A DNA stretch of 64,000 bases. Source: Aureibaculum algae (GTDB lineage Bacteria; Bacteroidota; Bacteroidia; Flavobacteriales; Flavobacteriaceae). The notes under the pieces are model-generated. The model was given only the letters and a program-made list of their open reading frames with translations. It was not told the DNA's origin and searched no databases. The stretch lies in contig NZ_CP040749.1 of the NCBI RefSeq assembly GCF_006065315.1, positions 1,812,501 through 1,876,500 of the forward strand, in the 5' to 3' direction. Below are positions 35,693 to 42,481 of the stretch, piece by piece (positions within the stretch are counted from its first letter, which is position 1; every line of letters starts with the position of its first letter). The translations under genes and the position numbers were made by a program.

Positions 35693-36017
35693 TTACAATT
35701 TTATTTGATTGATTCAATAGGCCATTACAGCCAATAACCGGGAATATTTGACAGATCTACTATTACATAATTTGCTATACTTTTTTTAGTAGGAACAACT
35801 ATTGTTTAACGATACTTACTTTCTCGATTACAATATATTCACTTATACTTACCCTCATAATTATTCTTTTGTACCAACCTATGATTTACAGTAATAAGAG
35901 GGAATTGTTGTAGATTTAAAATAATATTTTGATAAAAGTGCAACACTACTTTTTTTTCATCGTATTTAATATGAGTTTCAGAAATAATTGAACAAATAGA
36001 AATAGCCAATAGCTATA
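35693..36017 (+). other. 325-base intergenic region before the ECF sigma operon
   Basis: No ORF of credible length, no strong hairpin after the isomerase stop and no exact TAnnTTTG element were seen. If the sigma operon has a promoter here, it may be autoregulated and read by the ECF factor itself, which would explain the missing sigma-A consensus (inference). Confidence 0.4.
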
Positions 36018-36566
36018 ATGAATCAAACCAAATTCTTGCATAGAGATCTAATTAAAAAATGCAAAAAGAACAATTGTAAAGCACAGATGAAAGTCTATGA
36101 TTTGTATTGTGACGCAATGTTTAAAACAGCATTTAATTTTATGAAAGATAAAGCGTTGGCAGAAGATATGATGCAGGAATCTTTTATAAAAGCTTTTCAA
36201 AAATTAAATCAATTTAATGAAAGTGTTGCATTTGGTGCTTGGTTAAAGAAGATTGTAATCAACCAATGTTTAGATTACTTAAAAAGGAGAAAACTGACAA
36301 TTGTTGAAATAAATGAAAATCATTTACAATTATCAGATGAAGATAATTGGAAGGTACAAAGTTCCATTTCTATAGATCAAGTTTATTATGCGATTGAACA
36401 ATTGGCTGAAAATTATAAAATTACCTTAAAGCTATTTTTATTAGAAGGTTACGATCATCAAGAAATTGCTCAAATACTAAATATAACCGAAGTGGCATCG
36501 CGATCACAATTATTTAGAGCTAAAAATAAATTAAAGGAAATGCTAAAACAAAAGAACTATGCTTAA
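36018..36566 (+). CDS. ECF-type RNA polymerase sigma factor
   Basis: A 182-residue sigma-70 family protein with regions 2 and 4 only. Region 2: YDLYCDAMFKTAFNFMKD, LAEDMMQESFIKAFQKL, GAWLKKIVINQCLDYLKRRK. Region 4 HTH: LLEGYDHQEIAQILNITEVA with SRSQLFRAKNKLKEML. It directs RNA polymerase to a small regulon, probably for envelope or stress functions. It overlaps the next gene by 8 bases; that gene is a likely membrane anti-sigma partner. Confidence 0.92.
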   Translation: MNQTKFLHRDLIKKCKKNNCKAQMKVYDLYCDAMFKTAFNFMKDKALAEDMMQESFIKAFQKLNQFNESVAFGAWLKKIVINQCLDYLKRRKLTIVEINENHLQLSDEDNWKVQSSISIDQVYYAIEQLAENYKITLKLFLLEGYDHQEIAQILNITEVASRSQLFRAKNKLKEMLKQKNYA

Positions 36567-37104
36567 AGATATAAAAGAAATCATAAAAGAAAATGAAGGT
36601 GAAAAGCTAGAAATGTTATCTAATCATAGACAACGTTTTGAAAACAGGTTGCAAAAACAACAACCTAAAAAAGGGAAAAATTATTTGTTTCTAAAAATAG
36701 CCGCATCCATTTTGATATTGATAAGTGCTGGATATTTTTTAATTGGAAATAATGACCTTCAACCAGATGTAATTGATGAAAAAATAGACCTCGCTGCTAT
36801 ATCTCCAGAATTGAAACAAATCGAAAATAACTATGAAACGGCTATCAATTATGAATTACTTGGTATTGAAGTCACTGACAATAATAAAGAAATACTAGAT
36901 AGTTATTTAGAAAAAGTATCAGTGTTGTCAGATGATTATAAAGTGTTGAGTAAAAAGTTAATTACTGATGATATTAATGAAAACATCGTAAATGCATTAA
37001 TAAATAATTTACAATTAAGGTTGCAACTTCTATTGGAATTAAAAGATAAACTCAAAGAAATTAAATCAAATAAAACAATTCAAAATGAAGACAATACTAT
37101 ATAA
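36559..37104 (+). CDS. single-pass membrane protein, probable anti-sigma factor
   Basis: A 181-residue protein with a cytoplasmic basic N-terminus (about 1-45), one membrane helix (about 46-64, FLKIAASILILISAGYFLI) and a helical periplasmic region (ending NLQLRLQLLLELKDKLKEIK). No conserved zinc anti-sigma motif is visible. Its overlap with the ECF sigma gene by 8 bases and with the next gene by 20 bases makes an anti-sigma or signalling role likely, but this is inferred from context. Confidence 0.68.
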   Translation: MLKDIKEIIKENEGEKLEMLSNHRQRFENRLQKQQPKKGKNYLFLKIAASILILISAGYFLIGNNDLQPDVIDEKIDLAAISPELKQIENNYETAINYELLGIEVTDNNKEILDSYLEKVSVLSDDYKVLSKKLITDDINENIVNALINNLQLRLQLLLELKDKLKEIKSNKTIQNEDNTI

Positions 37105-38032
37105 AACAATAGGGTTACTACTAATGGTTAGTACAACTATAGGTGCTCAAAATCATCGGAGAACATACAACGAAGACTTTAATACCAACAAAGATGTTAT
37201 AATTGATGTAAATACAAGAAATACAGATGTTAAAATTGAAACATGGAGCAAGAACAAAGTAAGTATCGAAGCGATTATCGAAGTTGAAGGAGCGGAAGAT
37301 GAAAGAGCAGAAAGAACATTAGATAATTGGAAATTTAGTGCCATTGGTAATAAAAGTGAAGTAGAAATTACATCTAAATCTAATGGCGTTTCGAGTAATT
37401 ACTTTTTCTCCAATGATGTAAATAATATAACTATTAAAGGAAATGTTAACGATCTTCAAAATTTTGAATATAGTTTTCCTGAGTTAGAGTTAGATAATTT
37501 GATTGCGTTAAACAATGATATTATGGTTTTTCCCGAATCTCCAAGATTGCCTGTTATGCTAGATTTCGATTTTCATTTTGAGGATGCTCTTCCTAAATTT
37601 GATTATGAAAAATATAAAACGGACAAGAGCTACTTAAAGAAATGGCAAAAAGAAATGGAAGAGAATTTAGAAAAAAACAAAGGGAATTGGGAAAAGGAAG
37701 CTGATAAAATTAAAGAAAATTCAGCCGTATTAAAGGTTGAATTAGAAAAAATGGCAGAAGAACAGAAGAAACATGCAGAAGAACGAAAAGAGATGTTGAA
37801 AAATCAGATGACACAAAGAAAAGAACTACTAAAGCAAAGAAAGAATCAGGTTATTATTAGGGGTAACTTTAATAAGCATGAGGCTGATATTAATAAAAAA
37901 CGAAATATAATTATTGGAGTTTTGGAAGATAGAGAAAAAGTAAAAGTGAAAAGAACAATAATAATTAAGGCACCAAAGGATGCTAAATTTAAAATGAATG
38001 TTAAATATGGAACATTAAGCTTTTTAAACTAA
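37085..38032 (+). CDS. exported DUF4097-like protein with charged coiled coil
   Basis: A 315-residue protein with signal peptide about 1-21 (ends TTIGAQ). The segment VIIDVNTRNTDVKIETWSKN (39-58) is the DUF4097-like beta-helix opening found in Bacteroidetes products of ECF operons. Residues about 190-275 are a highly charged coiled coil rich in Glu, Lys and Arg (LEKMAEEQKKHAEERKEML). The C-terminal KAPKDAKFKMNVKYGTLSFL returns to the beta-helix pattern. Function unknown; third gene of the sigma operon and possibly the sensed or effector envelope component. A terminator follows. Confidence 0.72.
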   Translation: MKTILYKTIGLLLMVSTTIGAQNHRRTYNEDFNTNKDVIIDVNTRNTDVKIETWSKNKVSIEAIIEVEGAEDERAERTLDNWKFSAIGNKSEVEITSKSNGVSSNYFFSNDVNNITIKGNVNDLQNFEYSFPELELDNLIALNNDIMVFPESPRLPVMLDFDFHFEDALPKFDYEKYKTDKSYLKKWQKEMEENLEKNKGNWEKEADKIKENSAVLKVELEKMAEEQKKHAEERKEMLKNQMTQRKELLKQRKNQVIIRGNFNKHEADINKKRNIIIGVLEDREKVKVKRTIIIKAPKDAKFKMNVKYGTLSFLN

Positions 38033-38055
38033 TTTTTAAATTACTAACTCAATTG

Positions 38056-38088
38056 AACCACTAAATTTATGAAATTTAGTGGTTTTTT
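38056..38088 (+). terminator. terminator of the ECF sigma operon
   Basis: Arms 38056-38068 and 38072-38084 are perfect 13-base complements (AACCACTAAATTT and its complement) with a 3-base loop, followed by a T-run. It lies 24 bases after the stop of the third gene. Confidence 0.88.
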
Positions 38089-38298
38089 GGTACATAATGA
38101 CAGGGAGGAATTGGACATATTTTTACAAACTCAATACATTTAGAAGGATAGTTTTATTTAGTAGATATTCTAAGCATCAGACGAAAAGAAAAGAATAAAA
38201 ATGGGCTCGAAAGAATTGGTTTTAATTTTTGTATATTTTCGACGGGTCACTATTTAAAATGTTGTTACCTTTAGGGCTTCTAAAAAAGAGCATATTTT

Positions 38299-39774
38299 AT
38301 GGAGTTGTATAAACAACAAAAAATAAAAATTTATAATTCTCTTTCTAATCAGAAAGAAGATTTTGTTTCATTAAACGAAGGTTATATTGGGATGTATGTT
38401 TGTGGACCTACGGTATATAGCAATGTGCATTTGGGTAATGTTAGAACCTTTATGTCTTTCGATTTAGTGTATCGTTATTTTAAACATTTGGGGTATAAAA
38501 TACGTTATGTAAGAAATATTACGGATGCTGGGCATTTAGAAAATGATGCTGATGTTGGTGAAGACAGAATTGCAAAAAAAGCACGTCTAGAAGAAATTGA
38601 ACCTATGGAAGTTGTTCAGCGTTATACTGTTGATTTTCATAATGTACTGAGAAAATTTAATTTGTTGCCGCCAAATATTGAACCGACCGCTACAGGTCAT
38701 ATCATTGAACAGATTGAGATTATAAAAAGTATAATTGATAATGGCTTAGCATATGAAGTTAACGGTTCTGTATATTTTGATGTTTTAAAGTATAATGAGA
38801 AAGAACATTATGGTATTTTAAGTGGAAGAAATATTGAGGATGCTATCCATAACACCCGTGTTTTAGATGGACAATCTGAAAAGAGAAATCCTCAAGATTT
38901 TGCCTTGTGGAAAAAAGCTCAACCAGAGCATATCATGCGTTGGCCTTCACCATGGAGTGATGGTTTTCCGGGTTGGCATTTGGAATGTACAGCTATGAGT
39001 ACTAAGTATTTAGGAGAACAATTTGATATTCATGGAGGTGGAATGGATTTGAAATTTCCACATCATGAATGTGAAATAGCACAGGCTCAAGCTCATAATA
39101 ACGTAACTCCTGTAAAGTATTGGATGCATGGAAACATGTTGATTTTGAATGGCAAAAAAATGGCAAAATCAACAGGTAATTATATCTTACCTGAAGAAAT
39201 AATTACGGGTAATAATTCTATTTTAAGTAAGCCTTTTCCTGCTACTGTAGCTCGCTTTTTTATGTTACAAGCACATTATAGAAGTATCTTAGATTTTTCA
39301 AATGATGCCTTAGTGGCATCTGAAAAAGGGTACTATCGTTTAATGAATGCAGTTAATCTATTAGACAATATACAAGAAAGTAAATCGTCTTCAATAGATA
39401 TTTCTAATTGGATTCAAAGTTGTTATGATGCCATGAATGACGATTTTAATAGTCCCATTTTAATCGCAAATTTATTTGAAGGTGTAAAAACAATAAATTT
39501 GTTAGTGGAGAAAAAAGAGACTTTATCATCTGATGATTTAAAAACATTTAAGGCTACATTTAATACATTTATTTTTGATGTCTTAGGTCTAGAAAATGTT
39601 ACTTCAACGGATAGTTCAGAAAAGTTGAGTAATGTTGTAGAATTGTTGATTGATATGCGTAATGAAGCTAGGATTAATAAAGATTGGGCATTGTCTGATC
39701 AAATAAGAGATCAATTGGCAGATGCAGGTGTCCAGTTAAAAGATGGAAAGGATGGTACAACTTTTTCAATATAA
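38299..39774 (+). CDS. cysS: cysteinyl-tRNA synthetase
   Basis: A 491-residue class I synthetase that charges tRNA-Cys. [19 protein letters not shown] contains the first zinc-ligand Cys and the HIGH-equivalent [14 protein letters not shown] and [10 protein letters not shown] carry the other zinc ligands. The KMSKS loop reads [10 protein letters not shown]. The anticodon-binding domain ends [20 protein letters not shown]. Full length. The yidD gene overlaps its 3' end in another frame. Confidence 0.97.
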   Translation: MELYKQQKIKIYNSLSNQKEDFVSLNEGYIGMYVCGPTVYSNVHLGNVRTFMSFDLVYRYFKHLGYKIRYVRNITDAGHLENDADVGEDRIAKKARLEEIEPMEVVQRYTVDFHNVLRKFNLLPPNIEPTATGHIIEQIEIIKSIIDNGLAYEVNGSVYFDVLKYNEKEHYGILSGRNIEDAIHNTRVLDGQSEKRNPQDFALWKKAQPEHIMRWPSPWSDGFPGWHLECTAMSTKYLGEQFDIHGGGMDLKFPHHECEIAQAQAHNNVTPVKYWMHGNMLILNGKKMAKSTGNYILPEEIITGNNSILSKPFPATVARFFMLQAHYRSILDFSNDALVASEKGYYRLMNAVNLLDNIQESKSSSIDISNWIQSCYDAMNDDFNSPILIANLFEGVKTINLLVEKKETLSSDDLKTFKATFNTFIFDVLGLENVTSTDSSEKLSNVVELLIDMRNEARINKDWALSDQIRDQLADAGVQLKDGKDGTTFSI

Positions 39775-40021
39775 ATACTATCAGATTAAAAAAATACTAA
39801 CATATCCGTTTATATTGCTAGTTCGGTTTTATCAAACGGCCATTTCACCATATACTCCAGCAAGTTGTAGGTTTACACCAACGTGTTCTCATTATACTGT
39901 AGAAGCTTTGCAAAAACATGGGCTATTTAAAGGAGGATGGTTATCAATAAAAAGAATTTTTAGTTGCCACCCATGGGGTAGAAGTGGTTATGATCCGGTG
40001 CCAGATAAGAAAGAGAAATAA
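39743..40021 (+). CDS. yidD: membrane protein insertion efficiency factor YidD
   Basis: A small (up to 92 residues) YidD protein with the family core [35 protein letters not shown] and [13 protein letters not shown], including the conserved cysteines. YidD sits at the inner face of the membrane and aids YidC-dependent insertion. Start at 39743 overlaps cysS by 32 bases; an internal ATG at 39752 is equally plausible and would still overlap. It is usually next to rnpA and yidC, so its link to cysS is unusual but seen in this family of bacteria. A terminator follows 13 bases after the stop. Confidence 0.93.
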   Translation: MERMVQLFQYKYYQIKKILTYPFILLVRFYQTAISPYTPASCRFTPTCSHYTVEALQKHGLFKGGWLSIKRIFSCHPWGRSGYDPVPDKKEK

Positions 40022-40034
40022 GGTTATAAAACAA

Positions 40035-40064
40035 AAAAGATAAGTCAGTTATGGCTTATCTTTT
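40035..40064. terminator. bidirectional terminator shared by yidD and the minus-strand microprotein array
   Basis: Arms 40035-40047 and 40052-40064 form a 13-base stem with one G-T pair (AAAAGATAAGTCA against TGGCTTATCTTTT) and a GTTA loop. A-runs before and T-runs after let it stop yidD transcription on the plus strand and, on the minus strand, transcription leaving the last microORF 28 bases away. Confidence 0.85.
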
Positions 40065-40092
40065 AGCTGTTAGATAGAATCTTTTTCATACG

Positions 40093-40206
40093 CTATTGGA
40101 AATTATAGTGTTTATAGTTAGACCAAAGTATTTTTTTTCTAATTTTAGTAGAAGGTAAAAGCGTATTTTTCCATGATTCAGTTGTTGTTTTGAGTATTGT
40201 GTTCAT
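40093..40206 (-). CDS. 37-residue small ORF at the end of the microprotein array
   Basis: The ORF begins MNTILKTTTESWKN and ends KKILWSNYKHYNFQ. It is very basic with two tryptophans. Its start region (ATTATGA, two bases, then ACAATA) resembles the start of the repeated 27-residue ORFs, and both peptides begin M-x-T-I, end in a W/N/Y-rich basic tail and are similar in size. It lies 32 bases downstream of microORF 1 in the same orientation and 28 bases before a terminator. I do not recognise it. It may be a diverged member of the same family or chance similarity. Confidence 0.4.
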   Translation of the reverse strand: MNTILKTTTESWKNTLLPSTKIRKKILWSNYKHYNFQ

Positions 40207-40238
40207 AATTTAAAGTTTTAAGGGTTAGGTGTTTTATT

Positions 40239-40322
40239 TTATCTATATCGTCTGTTTTTGTTCCAAATGCGACTAGAAGCTTTTCCTAAAGTTAATTTCT
40301 CTTGATTTGCTATTGTTCTCAT
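40239..40322 (-). CDS. microprotein ORF 1 of the tandem array (27 aa)
   Basis: Encodes a 27-residue basic peptide starting MRTIANQEKL and ending IWNKNRRYR. It is the most diverged intact copy: its last seven codons differ from copy 3 at four silent positions (AAA/AAG, AAC/AAT, CGA/AGA, TAT/TAC) and one replacement (final Arg for Asn), which is what a selected coding sequence would show. Net charge is strongly positive, with no membrane segment or cysteine. Function unknown. Confidence 0.5.
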   Translation of the reverse strand: MRTIANQEKLTLGKASSRIWNKNRRYR

Positions 40323-40356
40323 AATGTTAGTTTTAGATTTTTATTATTTTTTTTGA

Positions 40357-40440
40357 TTAATTGTATCTTCTTTTCTTGTTCCAAATGCGACTAGAAGCTT
40401 TTCCTAAAGTTAATTTCTCTTGATTTGCTATTGTTCTCAT
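40357..40440 (-). CDS. microprotein ORF 2 of the tandem array (27 aa)
   Basis: Same 27-residue frame as the other copies, ending IWNKKRRYN: Lys23 replaces Asn23. It starts 27 bases after the stop of ORF 3 and is followed by a slightly longer 34-base gap before ORF 1. Part of a minus-strand series that can be read from one transcript. Confidence 0.5.
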   Translation of the reverse strand: MRTIANQEKLTLGKASSRIWNKKRRYN

Positions 40441-40467
40441 AATATTAGTTTTTATTATTCTTTTTGA

Positions 40468-40551
40468 TTAATTGTATCTTCTATTCTTGTTCCAAATGCG
40501 ACTAGAAGCTTTTCCTAAAGTTAATTTCTCTTGATTTGCTATTGTTCTCAT
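40468..40551 (-). CDS. microprotein ORF 3 of the tandem array (27 aa)
   Basis: The peptide starts MRTIANQEKL, continues TLGKASSR and ends IWNKNRRYN. It is identical in protein sequence to ORF 4, with one silent difference (CGC against CGT for Arg18). The upstream leader TAATATTATG has no strong Shine-Dalgarno, as is normal in Bacteroidetes. Confidence 0.5.
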   Translation of the reverse strand: MRTIANQEKLTLGKASSRIWNKNRRYN

Positions 40552-40578
40552 AATATTAGTTTTTATTATTCTTTTTGA

Positions 40579-40662
40579 TTAATTGTATCTTCTATTCTTG
40601 TTCCAAATACGACTAGAAGCTTTTCCTAAAGTTAATTTCTCTTGATTTGCTATTGTTCTCAT
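40579..40662 (-). CDS. microprotein ORF 4 of the tandem array (27 aa)
   Basis: Same peptide as ORF 3. It is the first intact copy in transcription order. Residues 2, 9, 14, 18, 22, 24 and 25 are Arg or Lys against a single Glu8, so the peptide is strongly cationic, with one Trp (20) and one Tyr (26). Confidence 0.5.
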   Translation of the reverse strand: MRTIANQEKLTLGKASSRIWNKNRRYN

Positions 40663-40689
40663 AATATTAGTTTTTATTATTCTTTTTGA

Positions 40690-40784
40690 TTAATTGTATC
40701 TTCTATTCTTGTTCCAAATACGACTAGAAGATTTTCCTAAAGTTAATTTCTCTTGATTTTTTATCCCGAAACTTCGGGACTCAT
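40690..40784 (-). pseudogene. microprotein copy 5, start codon lost
   Basis: Bases 40690-40758 encode residues 6-27 of the peptide (Ala15 to Ser), but the first five codons are replaced by a segment carrying the hairpin TCCCGAA-AC-TTCGGGA (40764-40779). In the peptide frame no ATG, GTG or TTG remains between the upstream stop (40789-40791) and the homologous part. The nearby ATG at 40784 reads a different frame and stops after seven codons. It appears to be a decayed end copy, or the leader of the array. Confidence 0.6.
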
Positions 40785-40841
40785 AATTTTAGTTTTAGAT
40801 TTAATTTCTCTTTATTTTTTATCCCGAAACTTCAGGATTCA
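40744..40841. repeat. two leader repeats, each with a 7-base-stem hairpin
   Basis: The segment from TAATTTCTCT through ATCCCGAAACTTC to TCAT occurs at 40744-40784 and, with a few changes, at 40802-40842, a 58-base period. In the first copy TCCCGAA and TTCGGGA pair around a 2-base loop; the second has one base change in the right arm (TTCAGGA). Minus-strand reading gives two tiny ORFs, MSPEVSG and MNPEVSG. These may be chance or a leader structure. Confidence 0.7.
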
Positions 40842-41141
40842 TTTTATATGTTTTTAATTGATTTATACTTAATAGACGACAGTGTGTATATTTTGTTACA
40901 GTACTATGTAATAAATAGTACTGTTTTAAGGATTATTTAACGATTTTATATGAATTCTAGTCTTGTGAATCTAGTGTAAGAAACTGTATTATAGAGTTTT
41001 AAACCGAACTTAATGTAAGGTAAAATAAATTAATGAAAAATTAAAAAAAATTAAATAAAGTGATTTTCAACAATTATTTTAGGAAATAGGAAGATGTAAA
41101 TTAGATAATAATAGACGTTATGAGAGATGTTTTAAAAGAAT
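40842..41141 (-). other. 300-base gap between the GlmU-like gene and the microprotein array
   Basis: No credible ORF. It holds a perfect 10-base inverted repeat, ACAGTACTAT at 40898-40907 and ATAGTACTGT at 40915-40924 with a 7-base loop. No exact TAnnTTTG was found on the minus strand, so the promoter of the array is not identified. Read-through from the GlmU-like gene, which has no obvious terminator here, is possible. Confidence 0.5.
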
Positions 41142-42320
41142 TTAATTATAGTTTCTGTACTTTTTAGAGAGTTCAAAAACACTTTGTAATATTCTTTGAT
41201 CTTGCTCTGTATAAACTACATGCTTTCTAAGCATGACCATTTTTGCTACGTCATTAACTCTATTCATTCTATATTCGGTAAAACCAGAGGCACCACCCCA
41301 TGAAAAAGAAGGAATAAAGTTTCTTGGGAAATTACTACCATATACATTGGCACTAACACCAACTACGGTACCTGTATTAAACATTGTATTAATACCACAT
41401 TTAGAATGGTCGCCCATCATTAAACCGCAAAATTGTAAACCTGTGCTTTCAAAGCGATCAGTTTCATAATCCCATAATTTAACGTGTGCATAATTATTTT
41501 TTAAATTTGAATTATTAGTATCCGCACCAAGATTGCACCACTCACCAATTACGGAATTTCCTAAATAGCCATCGTGACCTTTACTTGAATATCCAAAAAT
41601 GACAACATTACTCAATTCACCGCCAACCTTACTAAAAGGGCCCAAAGTGGTAGCTCCGTATACCTTTGTTCCCATTTTTATAACAGCATTATTGCAAAGA
41701 GCCAACGGCCCCCTTACAGTAGATCCTTCCCAAATACTGGCATCTTTACCAATATATATTGGTCCGCTTGATGCGTTTAATGTCACAAAGTTTATTTCTA
41801 CACCTTCTTCAAGAAAAATATTTTCTTTGTTGATACAATTAACAGTATCAGGTATAGGCTCAGATTTTCTGCCACTAGTTACGAGATTAAAATCACTTTG
41901 AATAGCTTTTTCATTTAATGAAAAAATATCACTTACACATTTTACCTGAAGTAATTCTTCATCATAGATAATGGCTTCATAAGCTTCAAAATCAACTTCT
42001 TCTTGAGTTTCAGTTGTAAAAAAGGCAACAATTTCGTCATTATAATAGATTGCTTGATTCTCATGTAAAGTTTGTACCATTTCAACCAATTGTTCGGTAG
42101 GTAAAAATGAGGCATTTAACATTACATTTGTTTCCATTTCAACCATTGGATATTTTTCTTCTAAATATTCTTCAGTTAATGTGGTAGTTGTTAAACCCAA
42201 ATATTTTTCCCATTTTTCTCTTATGGTTAAAATACCAATTCTAATATCAGCAACGGGTCGCGTATAGGTAAACGGCAGTAAATTGTTGCGTACATTTCCG
42301 TCAAATAAGATATAGTTCAT
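41142..42320 (-). CDS. GlmU-like putative sugar nucleotidyltransferase
   Basis: A 392-residue protein. The N-terminal half resembles a nucleotidyltransferase of the GlmU-like Bacteroidetes family (MNYILFDGNVRNNLLPFTYT, RPVADIRIGILTIREKWEKY). The C-terminal half (about 190-350) is a left-handed beta-helix of hexapeptide repeats (IYIGKDASIWEGSTVRGPLA, VIKMGTKVYGATTLGPFSKV, GNSVIGEWCNLGADTNNSNL). Such proteins are thought to make nucleotide sugars for the envelope; the substrate is unknown. A small perfect inverted repeat (42327-42346) lies just upstream of the start. Confidence 0.83.
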   Translation of the reverse strand: MNYILFDGNVRNNLLPFTYTRPVADIRIGILTIREKWEKYLGLTTTTLTEEYLEEKYPMVEMETNVMLNASFLPTEQLVEMVQTLHENQAIYYNDEIVAFFTTETQEEVDFEAYEAIIYDEELLQVKCVSDIFSLNEKAIQSDFNLVTSGRKSEPIPDTVNCINKENIFLEEGVEINFVTLNASSGPIYIGKDASIWEGSTVRGPLALCNNAVIKMGTKVYGATTLGPFSKVGGELSNVVIFGYSSKGHDGYLGNSVIGEWCNLGADTNNSNLKNNYAHVKLWDYETDRFESTGLQFCGLMMGDHSKCGINTMFNTGTVVGVSANVYGSNFPRNFIPSFSWGGASGFTEYRMNRVNDVAKMVMLRKHVVYTEQDQRILQSVFELSKKYRNYN

Positions 42321-42326
42321 TGAATT

Positions 42327-42346
42327 CTATTATTTTGCAATAATAG
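42327..42346. promoter_or_regulatory. small palindrome at the start of the GlmU-like gene
   Basis: CTATTATT (42327-42334) and AATAATAG (42339-42346) are perfect complements around a TTGC loop, beginning 7 bases upstream of the minus-strand ATG. It may be an operator or a leader hairpin. AT-rich, so chance is possible. Confidence 0.35.
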
Positions 42347-42402
42347 AACTATTTAATAAATATATTATTGTTAAGGTAAAATAATATGTTAGTAAGATTA
42401 CT

Positions 42403-42410
42403 TATATTTG
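42403..42410 (+). promoter_or_regulatory. -7 promoter element before the GMC oxidoreductase
   Basis: TATATTTG matches TAnnTTTG exactly. With a usual 5-8 base distance to the transcript start, the mRNA would begin at about 42415-42418, at the left arm of the inverted repeat described next. Confidence 0.55.
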
Positions 42411-42413
42411 AAG

Positions 42414-42459
42414 AACTGACTTAAATTCTTTGCATTAAAGCAAAATATTTAAGTCAGTT
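42414..42459 (+). promoter_or_regulatory. perfect 13-bp inverted repeat in the GMC leader
   Basis: AACTGACTTAAAT (42414-42426) and ATTTAAGTCAGTT (42447-42459) are exact reverse complements. The 20-base loop itself contains TTTGC/GCAAA (42429-42433 and 42440-42444). There is no T-run, so it is not a terminator. It ends 22 bases before the start codon. It could be a 5'-end stabilising hairpin, a translational control element or a dimeric repressor site. Confidence 0.65.
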
Positions 42460-42481
42460 TAATGAAAATCAACCATCACAT

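Larger units (their letters stand above)
40239..40841 (-). repeat. tandem array of about 111-base units encoding microproteins
   Basis: The plus-strand core TTCCAAATRCGACTAGAAG recurs at 40261, 40379, 40490, 40601 and 40712, giving spacings of 118, 111, 111 and 111 bases. Three 27-base inter-ORF spacers (40441-40467, 40552-40578, 40663-40689) are identical. Almost the whole unit is repeated, so these are not CRISPR repeats with unique spacers. On the minus strand each of four units holds an ATG-to-stop ORF of 27 codons. The distal part (40744-40841) holds two copies of a leader segment with a hairpin. Expansion by recent unequal crossing-over is the simplest origin. Confidence 0.95.

Noticed and set aside
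40239..40784. CRISPR array
   Set aside because: The repeat unit is almost the whole 111-base period, including identical spacers. There are no unique 25-40 base spacers and no cas genes.
40261..40784. Plus-strand ORFs in the microprotein repeats
   Set aside because: ATGCGACTAGAAG on the plus strand gives only about 12 codons and the ATG is lost in copies 4 and 5 (ATAC). The minus-strand frame is longer and keeps silent changes.
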